NCBI RefSeq assembly: GCF_000499385.1
Contig: NW_013654523.1
Location: forward strand, 1-64,000
Length of the DNA: 64,000 bases
From: Eimeria necatrix
Lineage: Eukaryota; Apicomplexa; Conoidasida; Eucoccidiorida; Eimeriidae
Reading direction: 5' to 3'
Position numbers and translations under genes: made by a program. Positions 50,875 to 63,009 of this stretch are shown here, piece by piece. The notes under the pieces are model-generated. The model was not told where the DNA came from. It was given only the letters and a program-made list of their open reading frames with translations, and made no database searches. Numbering within the stretch: the first letter of the stretch is position 1; every line of letters begins with the position of its first letter.

Positions 50875-53800
50875 ATGGATCAGCCGGGAAGCTCGCCGGT
50901 GCCCCTCGGGCCCCTTAACTCCAAACGCTGTCATGAAGTGAACGCATACCCAGGACTTCAACAGCAGCAGCAAGTAGCAGCAGTAGCAGAAGCAGCAGCA
51001 GCGGCAGCATTAGTCGGTGCTGCCGCCGGAATGGCAGCTGCTGCCGCGCCAGAGGAAAACCCTACTTCTCCCATTACAGCAACAGCAGCTCAGTCCTCAT
51101 CAGCAGCGCCAGATGCAGGAAAAGAACCAGCACCAGCAGATGCAGTAAAAAAAAACTTCGAAGCCGTGAGAGGAGGCAGAAGGAGGTCAACATTAACTCT
51201 TGCGGAACTTCCGAAGCGTGTGCTTGATTGTCAGGTGCGCATAATGCCTGACATTAAACGACAAACTCCTAACCCAGAGCCACGTATATAGACAGATAAT
51301 GTATGGAAAAGGATCTTTGCTCTTTTCCTCGCGATGTCGTCACGTGCAGCGAGCATGTTTATGCATACAGGTGCTCACACATAGCTACATGTTTGTCTAC
51401 ACATTCAGAGCATCGCTGTCATGTACACAGATAGTTCTAGCCACAACAACCGAGCTCCCCGTTTTCATTTTTCAGAGCTCAGGATTTACAGCTTGCATAT
51501 GCTCAGTACGCGGTCAGGGGGCCCACGGTGGAGCTGGCTCGTCAGCTGTCTCTGCGTCTGGCAGAGGGTCACAACGACTTGCCTTTCAAGCGTCTAATCT
51601 ACGTTAACATTGGAGACCCCCAGGCACTAGGGCAGCCACCCATTTCCTTTTTCAGACAAGTAAGCAATAGATTAGCAGTGCGCCCAACAGCTGTTAGCAA
51701 AGCTGGTAGCAGAGCTACTGAGTCGAAATTCTGAAGCTTTTCAGTTCTGGCTAGCGAGACAAGCGAGACAAGTGCACGACTGTGACCAGAAAGAGTCCAC
51801 AAAATTTGAGGGTCCGAGCATTCGCACCTCGTTTCAGGTGCTTGCGTGCCTGATGTACCCCCCTTTAATGGGCTTATCATTGCACTCCAACGCCTTCTGC
51901 CGAACTACATCTATGGAGGAAACATCTCCGCAAGAACCGCTATCTTCGGAGTTCTCTGAAACTACGCATGAGAGCCCCACCTGCTGCACCTTTCATTCGA
52001 ATCCTCCTGCCAGCTCCTCTGAGAATCATTCGAATCCTCCTACCAGCCCCTCTGGGAATCGAGTTGGGGCCTCCGGCGGAGGTTCCCTTGGAAACCGTCC
52101 TGATTATCGTTCTCAAAGCGCTGAGGAGCGTGGGGCTTTAGATTTTTGCCCGTCCGCTTTCCGGGTGCCATTTCCTGAAGATGTGACGAAGAAGGCAAGG
52201 GAATATTTGGCTTCTGTGGGGTCTGTTGGGGCCTACTCGCATTCCCAAGGGGTAAGGGAACTACGTGAGATAATTGCTACCTGGTTCGGAGAGAGAGATG
52301 GAGTGCCTGCCAGCCCAGATGATCTGTTTCTAACAGACGGTGAGACGCACCACTGTCGCTTCGTGTTTGTCGTTTCTTTCAACATATGTCTTGCTGTTTG
52401 CTTTTGTCATTCCGCGTGTCCTGACTTCCTCGTCTGCCAGCCTATATATATGCCGTAGTCTCTGTATGTCTGTACCTTTCTTCCCTCCCCCATGCTCTGC
52501 GCTTTTTGATTGATCTGTCTAAATATATCTACTTATTTAGCCCTCACTCTAGTTCACTTCACTATTTGCCGCCTTCGCTTTGCACCTCTTTCTTCACTGT
52601 GTTCTCTGTGTATTTCTGCTTGAATTTAGTTGGTCTGTTCTAGTTTCCTATTGTGGATGTGGCGGTGTGTCCATATGTTTTCCAGTCTCCATCTGTGGCT
52701 GCTTGAGCTCGTGCATGTTTTGTTTCTGTCTGTTTTCTCCTCCTGTCTTTTGCCTCTGTGAATTTGCCTATCATTTTTGTCAGTTTGTATTCTGTTCAGC
52801 TTTACTCGTCTACCCCTGCTATGTCCCTCTCATTTTTCAGACTTCATGTCTAACTTCCTTCGCTCTTTTGCAGCCACCTATATAACGTGTACTAGTGTAA
52901 ATATAGTTTATGTTTTCTGCGTTTATCAATAGGAGCTTCTGCTGCAGTCGCTCGCATTATAGAGGTTCTATATAGGGGTCCGGAAGACGGCCTCTTGATT
53001 CCCATCCCTCAGTACCCACTCTACGCAGGACTTCTTACCAGAATCGGCGCCACTACTGTCGGCTACTATCTCGACGTAAGTCTTTGCAGAACGAACAACA
53101 CACACACACACACACATCGACAACGCAGGCAAGAACCGACTGCACAATCACGCAAACGAACACCTACGACGAATGCACACATTAGGAGCCGGCACCACAA
53201 GTTTACAGCTTTCAGATCATCTAATCAACAAGGAGAACAACAGGACAGACAGCTTACGAAGAAACAAATTTACAGTCAGCGTTCAGTGCTGGGGAGGCCG
53301 CGTCTTTGTAACGCTTCTATTTTGTTATCTGTGCCTTAATGAGCTTGCGTTGGGGCTGGTCTACTTTGTTTTGACTTCTAACGCCACTTTCGCGAAGTTT
53401 CGATTCTGTCTTGTTTCCTTTGCCTCGTTGAGTCGCTCTCTAAATGCACCTGTGTCCTAGCGCTTTCCTGTACCTATCTTGTTCAGTGCTACTCGTGTAT
53501 TTTTGCCTGCGCGTACACTTTGTTTCTGCGTTCGGCTGGCTTCTACAGTCGACAGACGACAAACGGTGGAAACCAGCTGCCCTGATCAGGCAAACGCAAA
53601 GGCACAGTATATTAATACGTTTGTGCTTATATCCGTTTGTATGTTAGCTTGCATTTTTGATTAGTTGCCTGACGAAATTACAGAGCCTGAAAAACAAACG
53701 CGGACACGCTCAGCACACGGAGAATAACACAACGATAGGCATTGTTGTCTCACTTTTACGCTTTCCCAATGGAAATTTGTTCTTACCTCTCTCTGTGTTT

Positions 53801-56492
53801 GTTTGATTATGCCTTATGTGTTTGTCTTAGCCAGTTTCCAGTTGTAGTCTGTCCCTTTTGTTGCATCGTTGTGTGTTCATTTACATTAGATTGTCTCTCT
53901 GCTCAGAGGTCGTTTATCCGAATCGTCCGTATTCGCGTTTCTTGCTCTCAATCCGTGATATATATACGCCATCACCTGCTTAGTTCTTCCCGGATGTGTT
54001 TTTGTGTTCTTACCATCGTTTGTTTCTCCGCCGCTGTGCTTTCGTAGGAAGAAAGGGGCTGGGCCTTAGATGTGGGTGAAGTAGAAAGTGCCTTGAAAAT
54101 GGCGCGACAGAAGGGAATAAACGTCAGAGGCATTGTAATTATCAACCCCGGAAATCCAACAGGGCAGCTCATTAAAGAGCAGCAACTCTTAGAAGTACGT
54201 ATAACCCGGCACAATTCAACAACTCGATTATCATCGCAGCACAAATGCCACATGCAGGCTGCTTAAGCACTGGAGCGCACAGCCAATAGGTATTCCAACA
54301 TGCACTCATGAGGGCAGAAAAGAAGACCTGTTTACTGTTGGACAAAGCTCGAGTTTCAAGAGTGTCGGGTTCAAGGCATAGGACTTGGGGGTAACAGGCC
54401 TAGTTGCTAGATTTTAGGGGCAGGGACTGATGGCTTGAGGTAACAGTTGCCTTTTCGGGGGACCTAATCTGCACATAAAAGAAGTATTTGTGAGCATATA
54501 TATTTCAGTGTATGAAACGCTGAACACCAAACTGTACTGAGCACATGCATAAAAAACGAGAACGTGGCTCTGTACCTGCTGGCACTGGGATGTACGTGCA
54601 GGTCGTGCAACTCTGTCACCGCGAGGGCCTCGTGCTGCTAGCAGATGAAGTCTACCAAGAAAATGTATACGGGGATAGTCCCTTTGTATCGCTTAGGAAG
54701 GTGCAGCACTCGCCACTTCTGCTGTTCCGGCTTTTATGGGGTCTGCTGTTGCTGTTACTTCTTGACTGTTTTAATTCATCTAGCTGCATGCAGCATTGCG
54801 GTGTTTGTTGCTGTTTTTTTCAGTGCTCTGTGGTATTACTAATGCTTAAGTAGCTTTAATTGCTGCGTTGGCGTTTGAAATTGCTGCTGTTTCAGTTCTT
54901 CACTGTCTTGCTATTGCAGTCATTTCGCTCACAGCGAATCAGCCATTCAGCAGAATTAATGCTCTAAATGACCACTTAACTTTGATGGGGGGCTTGTCAG
55001 TTTTACTATTCGCTTACCTACTCATATGCGTATTGGTCCTTTTGTCTGTTTACCTGCCTGTGCCTTTTGCACTTGCTGCGTTGGGGTCTCTTCAGATTGT
55101 GATGCAACAGCAAGTAGACGTGCCTTTGTTTTCGCTGCACAGCAGCAGCAAGGGCTTGGTGGGAGAGTGCGGCTTCCGCGGGGGTTGCGTGCTGATAGAA
55201 AACGTTGAGGACGCCGTGAAGCAGCAGCTCTATAAGCTGTCATCAATGTCTTTGTGTTCAAACTTGTTTGGCCAGCTAATGATGACAAATCTGTGCAATC
55301 CGCCCAGGCCAGGAGATCCATCTTATCCCTCTTTTATCAAAGAGAAAGAATCAATATATAGAACCACTAGAAGAAAAGCAGACACGGTGTACAGGCACCT
55401 CAACGCTGTCCCAGGCATATCATGCCAGCGAATCGAAGGCAGTGTCTTTGGATTTCCCAGAATCGAATTGCCCAAGAGTGAGGACCAAATGCCTAGTCAT
55501 TGCAGCAAAGGGTTAACAGTTCAGGGTTCAGGCACCAATATTTAGAAACTTTGTGTGGACGCATCTGCAACTCTCATTGCCCAGTGAAGAGCCGCACAGC
55601 TACTGCCTGTGGCTCTATGTACACATTTTTAGATGGGAAGATACACATTGATCCATTTACATGCATGTATGCCAATGTATACGCTAAAGTGTAAACGTAA
55701 GCATCCACATTTTGCTGCAATGCATAAGAGGCAACTGTACGTACGCACCTATACAAACTTGCGTTTAAGAGGGTTTTAGTGTATGCGTCGGTCTATTTGC
55801 GTCGATATATGTAAGTGCATTCCATCTTAGTAATGCACGTGTATGCACACGAACATACATATGTTCGTAAGTGTATCTTTGCTATTCTATATGCGTAAAA
55901 ATTTAAGGGGGAACATCTGCATGTTTGGAAGAATAGGGACATACGTACTGTAAGTGCACAGATGTACAGGTGCAGTAACTGCATGCATCTACGTGCATAC
56001 ATACATGCGCAGAAATACGCCCAATATCAAGTAGCTGATCGTTTGTACTCGTGATTACACTTACACAGGCACGTGCATGCAATGCCGAATCGCATGCGCA
56101 TGAACTGATAATGAGGTTCCTGCGCAGTTTGTGCTTCCATAATCGCCAAAATGTGTATGGCCATGTGCCTCACAAGCATGTGTACATACGAATGCCGTAT
56201 GTTCGCCATCTTACGGCACGAAGGGCATGCAGCCAGTTATTGCGCATCTTTCTTCTGTGCATCAGGGGCACAGGATGCTGCCGCTGCAGCGATGTTGGCG
56301 CCCGATTTATTCTTCTGCATGGAGTTGTTAAAAGCAACGGGGATTGTGGGAGTGGCGGGAAGCGGTTTCGGCCAGCGTGAGGGGACTTTTCACGTTCGCA
56401 TTTGTATTCTGCCGGATGAGGCCTTACTTACGGAAATGATACAGAAGTTCAAAACATTTTACATGAAATTCGTCGAAAGGTACAAGGACTGA
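50875..56492 (+). CDS. GPT: Alanine aminotransferase (glutamate-pyruvate transaminase)
   Basis: PLP enzyme interconverting alanine + 2-oxoglutarate and pyruvate + glutamate. Eight exons (50875-51234, 51507-51659, 51838-52339, 52933-53075, 54048-54194, 54602-54700, 55096-55477, 56266-56492) join in phase to 670 residues; the family is usually about 480-500. Conserved blocks: YAVRGP, NIGDPQALGQPPISFFRQV, GAYSHSQGV, LIPIPQYPLY, NPGNPTG (419-425), LLADEVYQENVY (Asp450, Tyr453), SLHSSSKGLVGECGFRGG with the PLP lysine at 487, and GSGFGQREGTFH near the end. Extra length comes from an Ala/Gln-rich N-terminus and a Ser/Pro/Asn-rich insert of about 75 residues in exon 3, located between VLACLMYPPL and ALDFCPSAFRVPFP. 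The start is the only in-frame ATG before the conserved region. No obvious organelle presequence. Assignment is secure. Confidence 0.93.
51994..52059 (+). repeat. 33-base tandem duplication within the aminotransferase insert
   Basis: Encodes HSNPPASSSEN followed by HSNPPTSPSGN; the copies differ at a few bases. It sits in the low-complexity insert of exon 3. Confidence 0.92.
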
Positions 56493-57872
56493 TGTGGCGG
56501 AAGACAGATGCACATACAGATGCATTGTATATGCTGCTACATCAGCATTAGCAAGAACAGCGCCATAAGCTGCTACTGCTGCCGAGTCTAGCTCAATGTT
56601 CTTAACAACTCTAATGACTGGAGGATGCCCAAAAGACTAGCTGTCTTGCCCTTGCAAACTCGATTAACCTGACTTTGATCTGAGGTTAGGGCTATGTGGC
56701 TATCACTTTTTCGGAAGAGCGTAGGTCTTATGCAGCCTAAACCGTAGACTAGGATCCCCGCAACCATCTATTTCTACGCGTTAATAGTCAGGTACGTGCG
56801 AGGGTGTCCCCTCGCTGTGGGCGGCTGATGCCTGCAGTTAGATGCAGTTAGCTTGTTCATGTGTAGCTAGCCCTCACTACGTGAAGGTTTTCTTTGGAGA
56901 TGCAGTTGAAGAGCTTAGCTTTTTGACGGCATCCAGAGCTGAGCAATGGATGCCGTCGATACCGTCACAATTGTGGCTTAACAACATTAGTATACATACT
57001 GCGGAAGAACAGGAAAATCTAAGGTTGCCGGTACACGGGTTTCTGTAGGCGCGTGTACTGACGCTCGCCAACATCCGGAACCCAACATCTTCCGGCGCGG
57101 AAACACGCCAGCGGTCGTACACACACAAAAATGTATAAATCGTTGCTGTTCTGATATCCAAAAAACAGTGACTGCTTTTCGTCTCTTTTCTTCTTCTACT
57201 TCTACTCCTGGCCCTGCGCAAACAACTACTTTGCTGAAGCAGAACCGAAGGAAGCCTTTCACGTGCACATGCAGCGTGAAGGGACCATTCGCGCCGTGCT
57301 TCTGAGTGTGTGCACTTGAATGCGGATACGTTAGTGCCGATTTATTAATACAGAATAACGATTAAACGCTCGTGCCGCAAGGAGGAGGAGATGAAGCGTA
57401 CGTATACGTCTGGTCATCGTTGCCACGGCTACTCGCTACAAGCTGCAGCCGACCACCCGGACCCCCTAGGGTCTCCGTAGTCAACGCGCTCGGCAATCAA
57501 ACTAAAAACCTCGAGATGCAGAAAAGACAAACAGGTTCTTAAGATCTTCGCTGATTATGAAATACACTGACATTAGCAGAGCGGGCAGCAGAGTAACCTT
57601 CTCGTGTGTGGCGACCGTCGAGCTGCAGCACCAAACCCTATTCGCTGAACCCGTAGCCCTCATCGACAATAACCTAAAGTGCAAATCCTTGAGCCTCAGG
57701 CATAAACCGTAAACTGTGGACCTTTGGACTTCTGTTGTGGCGTCTTCGTCCCTCTTTACCCCGGCTCTCCGGGGCCCTTGGATGTAGACCGTATAGGACG
57801 TGGGACTGGAACACCGAGCACCAACCCAAAAAACCTTGACTATCAGGTCTTCTAAACCCCTACTAATCGACA
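56493..57872. other. Intergenic, no supported gene
   Basis: Spacer between the aminotransferase and the glycerol-3-phosphate dehydrogenase on the same strand. Frames of up to 143 codons on the minus strand (57502-57933) are probably chance; they overlap exon 1 of the dehydrogenase. Confidence 0.5.
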
Positions 57873-60800
57873 ATGCACGTCCTAGGTAGGCGTCTCGCCT
57901 ACTCCTCCTTGGCTGTGGGGGCATCTGCTGCAATCGCCAACACCTTCTTCTGCAGGCAGCACAAGAGAGGCGGCGTTCCTGTGGGTACTAGGTATTACGT
58001 AGGCCAAACAGAAGCCTTGGAAGCGGCTGCTCAGGAGACCCCGCAAAAGACCCACCGAAGAGACTGCTTCCCCCCAACATACCTCCCACCCTCTAGGGAA
58101 GAGATGATCGCCAAGATGAAAAAAGAAAAGTTCGATGTTTTGGTTATTGGGGGAGGCGCATCAGGTGATTTGTTGCCTCCTCTGTTGTCGCTGCTGCTTC
58201 TGTCGCTGCTGCTTCCGCTAACGTGGATGCCTGTGCTGCTGCTGTACGGGGACAGCGTGCTGGGGTGCTTCTGGGGAAGTGTCGTGTTCCTTCCTGCTCC
58301 TAAAGCCCCCTTTCGGCTGCATCCGTTGTACAGATGCTCATGCTATGCATCTGATGAGAGTCGTGAAGCGAATGATGCACGGCACACAAATGCACAAACG
58401 CACTAAATAGCATTCTAATATAAAACTGTACACATACGCCTGCGTACCTCTGCACACACACATGGTCATAGCTGCATTCAGCTCTGTCTGTAGACACCTG
58501 TACAGCAGTGTGATACTGCCTGCAACGAGCTGACTTCTCTTAGTCACCTGAGTAAACATACCCCCACCTACCCTCGGTGCATTGATCCCCGAGTTGTCAT
58601 TCATATATAAACTGATAAGTCAAGCATTTAAGCATTTAACTCTCCATATTTTGGTCAGGGAAAGACGAAAACATATTTGCACATGCAGGCTGAAGAGGGC
58701 TTAATGTGTATGTGCTTTTGGGGTTTTTTGCACAGGTGTGGGTGTACTGTTTGACGCGAGCAGTCGCGGGCTGAAAAGCTGTTTGGTGGAATCTAATGAT
58801 TTTGCTTCGGGAACTTCAAGCAAAAGCACTAAGCTTGTCCATGGAGGCATTCGCTACTTGCAGAAGGCTTGCGAGACATTTGACTGGGGACAGTGAGACA
58901 CGCCTTGTGAAACGTGGATCGAAGATAGACACTTTTGCTTCTGCATTCGCTTTTCTATGTTGACCTTTTTGGCTTCATGTGCACTGCAATTCATGCCTCT
59001 GCGTTGATGCCTTCTTAGATTATCTTTGGTGTGCGAGGCTCTAGAGGAGCGGGCTCATCTACTACGCGCAGCTCCCCACATCGCCGAACCGCTAGCAATT
59101 TTGATGCCTATTTACAAGATGTGGCAAATTCCCTACTATTGGTTTGGCGTTAAAGCATACGGATTCTTGGCAAACCTTGTCTGCTGCGGCGACACGCGTA
59201 AGTCGTTTAAAGATTAGCTTTAAATATTAATTGCCTCGGAATTCTAGCTGTAGTACGGTGCTTGTGTATCGTTGTCTGTAGTACGGTGCTTGTGTATCTT
59301 TGTCTTATTCCTTGTGTCCACCTATGTGTCTGCATGTGCATCTGGAAGAATCTGCGCATACAGTGTTACTCTCTGTCATGTGTTGGTGTACTTCGTCTCT
59401 GTGTACTTGCGTTCGTATGCACACCTGCCTGCATCTGTGCGTTTCAAACTAACAGAAATCCCGCCCACGTCATACCTGTCTGCTCGCACCTCACGATTCA
59501 CTTTACCACTGCTGCCGCGTGAGGGACTGAAGGGCTCTCTCCTATACTTCGATGGCCAGATGAACGATAGTCGCATGTGTCTCTCTCTCGCCCTCTCCCC
59601 CACTGTCCCCGGATTTGTGGAGGGTATGCAGCCAGCAGCAGCAGCCAACCATGTGGCAGCAAAAGAATTTATCAAAAACGAAAATGGACAGATTGTAAGA
59701 TGTCACATGCGTGTTGAGCTTCTAAGGAAAAGCTTGTTGGTTGCGGACTCTCAGAATGCAGCTACACTATATAACAAAGGTTGACCTTCGCATGCTGGGT
59801 GAGAATTCTACACCCTAAGAGCCCCAAAACTGTAAGCCTATATGATTGTTGCGGTGTATTTGTAGATCGGGGTGAAAGTGCAAGACCGTGAAACCGACGA
59901 AGAGTTCACGATCCACTGCAAGGTCGTCGTGAACTGCACAGGTGATATTTCGTTTACCATAGTCCCAACCTTTAACTGCTGCTTCGCCCCACTGTTTCCC
60001 ATGAATTCACATAGCTAGTGTAGTGCACTTAGGAAATACCGAGATAAACCTGGGCGCTGGTCTGCTGTACATGAGTTCTGTTGCAGGGCCACTGACGGAT
60101 AGTGTGCGCAAGATGGACCATGAAGATGCAGCCTCTCTCGTCATTCCTGCAGCAGGTGCGCCCTAAAGCTTAGGCGTTTTCGTAAAACCATAGATCCTGT
60201 TTATTTCCATCTACAGACAGTCCCTGACTTATCAAGCGCTTTTTTTCATGTTGTGCCGCTGGGGCTAATTCCTCGTTTGCGCTCACGATTGTGTGCATCC
60301 GTTACGCTGTCACGACTTACGCGCAGGGACGCACATCGTGCTACCCCACTGGTACACTCACAAGACACCCTTTGGACTGCTGTTACCACAGACCAGCGAC
60401 GGTCGCGTGTTGTTTCTTCTTCCTTGGGAGGGGCGCACTGTCGCGGGTACCACCGATGCGCCTGCCAATGAAACAACTGAACCCAGACCTGGAGTGAGTG
60501 AAGTGGACTTCCTGGTCAACGAACTTTCCGCCTACCTGAGGATGGACCCCCAACAAATGAGGTACACGAAGTGCACTCGAGCTTAGAATCAGGGACAAAA
60601 GCTTCGGGACTTCTGCTGCTTTGCTAATTATCTATGCCCTGCTTCGCATCGTTGCTGTTTTGGTCGAGTTGGCCTATGTATATGTGTTGTCTCTGCCTGT
60701 CTATGCTAGTTTTTGAGTTTGGTACTGCTTCAACTCATTCGTTTTGTTAAGCTGTTTGTATGTCAAGCTGCTCATTTTCATATCTGGCTCTTTCCTCTCA

Positions 60801-62419
60801 GGGGCGACATTCAATCTGTGTGGGCAGGCCACCGGCCACTTATCTCCCAGACATCTGAAGCAAAAGACACGGCCGGAGTTGTTCGCTCTCACACGGTTCT
60901 TGTTGATCGCGAGTCGGGCCTCATAAGCTTGATGGGTGGCAAGTGGACCACGTATAGGCGCATGGCGCAGGTGAGGAGACTGTAGGGAGCTACGCAAGAC
61001 ACATCCAGAAATAACAAATTAATAAGCACCTGTTTATTAAGGTCCTTGCAAGACGAAGTCTAAGTTTCACGACCTAGATTTTAACACAGGGAAAGAGACT
61101 CAGGAACAACAAGAGCACAGCTACAAAAGCCAGTTAGAATGGAGCAGATACGTTAAGCAGGACAAGCATGGGAGAGACAGATACCTCCAAAAGAGGACGG
61201 CGTGCACAGTCAAAACGTATAAGAAGATCAAAAAGGCTGAGCAGCCAAAGTGACACATTAGAAGGCTGAGACCTGAAAACCAAGAACGCAACTTTCAGAC
61301 GTGCCACTGACTAATCTACGGTTTGCGTTTTGCTTACTGTCGGTGTTGGGGAATGCCTACACAGGACGCGGTAGACACCCTTCTGGAAGTACACAAAGAC
61401 AAGGTGGCAGCTTCAATGCCGTGTCGCACAAAAGGAATGAAAGTTCAAGGGGCAGTCGATCCCCTGGGCACACTCCAGCCAGAAGTGAGTAATATGAATA
61501 TTTCGAGTACTGTTCTACCTTTGAATGTCAGGTGGGGGTCGTAGCCCCTTGTGTGATGCCCGTTCTGACTTGTGTGCACTGGCGGGCACTGGCTGTGGAT
61601 TATTGCAACTTCGTTTGTTCATTGCGTTTGTTGTCTTTCCTCCGTGGGAGCACTGTCCTTACTATTCTTAGCTTAATGGGATGCTTTTCCGAGGTTCGTG
61701 CATGTACACTACAGGACTGTCGCTTCTGCAGTGGAAAGCTGGAGCACGAATTAAGCACGTCTTTCCCTTTTTTAACTTTCGAACAAAGAGAGCACCTCGT
61801 CAGACACTATGGATTTATGGCCAGAGATGTTGTTGAGCTCGCCAAAAAGGAATCTCTAATGGAGCCTCTGGTTGAAGGCCTGCCCTACTTGAAGGCTGAA
61901 GTTCTTTACGCTTGCCGGTAAGACCGTTAAAACGCACGCCACGTGCAACTCCATCTCGTGGATGCTGGCAGCCAAGCATCACCACCATCGCTAGACAAAG
62001 GCTTTCAGGACTGCACGCCCACACCTGAATTCTTCTTCGTTTTCCTCGCAGATACGAACAAGCCCGTTCAGTTTCCGATATCTTGGCCAGGCGCCTCCCC
62101 ATTCTGTTCTTAGACCACAAGTTGGGCGTCGAAGCCATAGACACCGTAAGCAGCAGCACTAGCTAGACGCTTGACGCGCAGTCCAGTTCTTTATGTTGTG
62201 GATGATGTGATACAGTGTGTAGGAGAACGCTTGGTTTGATACACTCTCTGTTTCTGTTATTGTGGCGTCGCTATTCTTCCGGTGCCACAGGTCTGCAGCA
62301 TGATGGCGAAGGAACTGGGGTGGAGCGCAGCAACGGCAAACAAGAAGAAAGAGGAAGCGAACAAATACGCGGAAACGTTCACCGCCGCCCCGGAAGAGGA
62401 ACGCCCGGAACGCCCCTAG
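57873..62419 (+). CDS. GPD2: FAD-dependent glycerol-3-phosphate dehydrogenase, mitochondrial type
   Basis: Oxidises sn-glycerol 3-phosphate to dihydroxyacetone phosphate and passes electrons via FAD to ubiquinone at the inner mitochondrial membrane. Twelve exons (57873-58164, 58736-58892, 59019-59197, 59456-59694, 59866-59941, 60087-60155, 60327-60561, 60802-60970, 61365-61484, 61715-61917, 62052-62145, 62291-62419) close in phase to 653 residues. Signatures: [12 protein letters not shown] (FAD fold, Gly93-98), [98 protein letters not shown] and, in the C-terminal domain, [20 protein letters not shown]. The N-terminus ([20 protein letters not shown]) fits a mitochondrial presequence. The protein ends after the DAO-C domain and has no EF-hands, unlike animal GPD2. 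Assignment is secure. Confidence 0.94.
59250..59305. repeat. 28-base tandem duplication in an intron
   Basis: GTAGTACGGTGCTTGTGTAT plus eight bases, two copies, in the third intron of the dehydrogenase gene. Confidence 0.9.
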
Positions 62420-63009
62420 AGGGCGTATCTTTTCCCTAGCCCAACCAGGAGTACTTCTGCCTGGGGTCGCCCACATTATATAAGATCCATTAGTACCATC
62501 TTGAAGACGGCGAATATCTTTGAGCTTGACCAATGCTGCCTTTCACAGTCGAAGCATGCAGCCCCTGCAACTCGTTCACTAACGGACTACTGAGAAGAGT
62601 GACGGGGACCCACTACTGTTGCTCCTAGGGCCTCCATGTTCTTTATTACTATTTTAACTTGAGGGCCCCATTGTGGGGACCTTAGTCTGAGCCTCATGCG
62701 TTGTGCCGCCTATGGGACTGGCTGGGCCCTGAGTTTGCGTGCGGTACGCTGCGTCGCCTGAGACTTGTGCAGGTTCAATTTTTAAGAGGGAGGCCGATGT
62801 CCCGTAAGTTTGAAAGGTTTCCTTTGTTCTATTTGATTCAGCACCTTTCTGGGTGCGATATGCTATCATTCAACTCGTTGAAAAAATGCACATGCGAGGT
62901 TAGGTGTTTACGTAGAAGGCTAATGGATGGCGCTGACAACCAAAAGCTGCAAGCTGGTTTCACTTCTTCCCCAACGGTTAGAGCCCAGAATACACCCTTC
63001 TGGGAGCAC
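62420..63009. other. Convergent intergenic spacer
   Basis: Lies between the 3' ends of the dehydrogenase (+) and the ABC transporter (-). No gene or repeat recognised. Both 3' untranslated regions must fit in about 590 bases. Confidence 0.55.

Noticed and set aside
54350..54420. Possible tRNA-like B-box (GGGTTCAAGGC)
   Set aside because: No matching A-box or acceptor stem could be folded; it lies in an intron of the aminotransferase.
57502..57933. 143-codon minus-strand frame
   Set aside because: Overlaps exon 1 of the dehydrogenase and has no domain.
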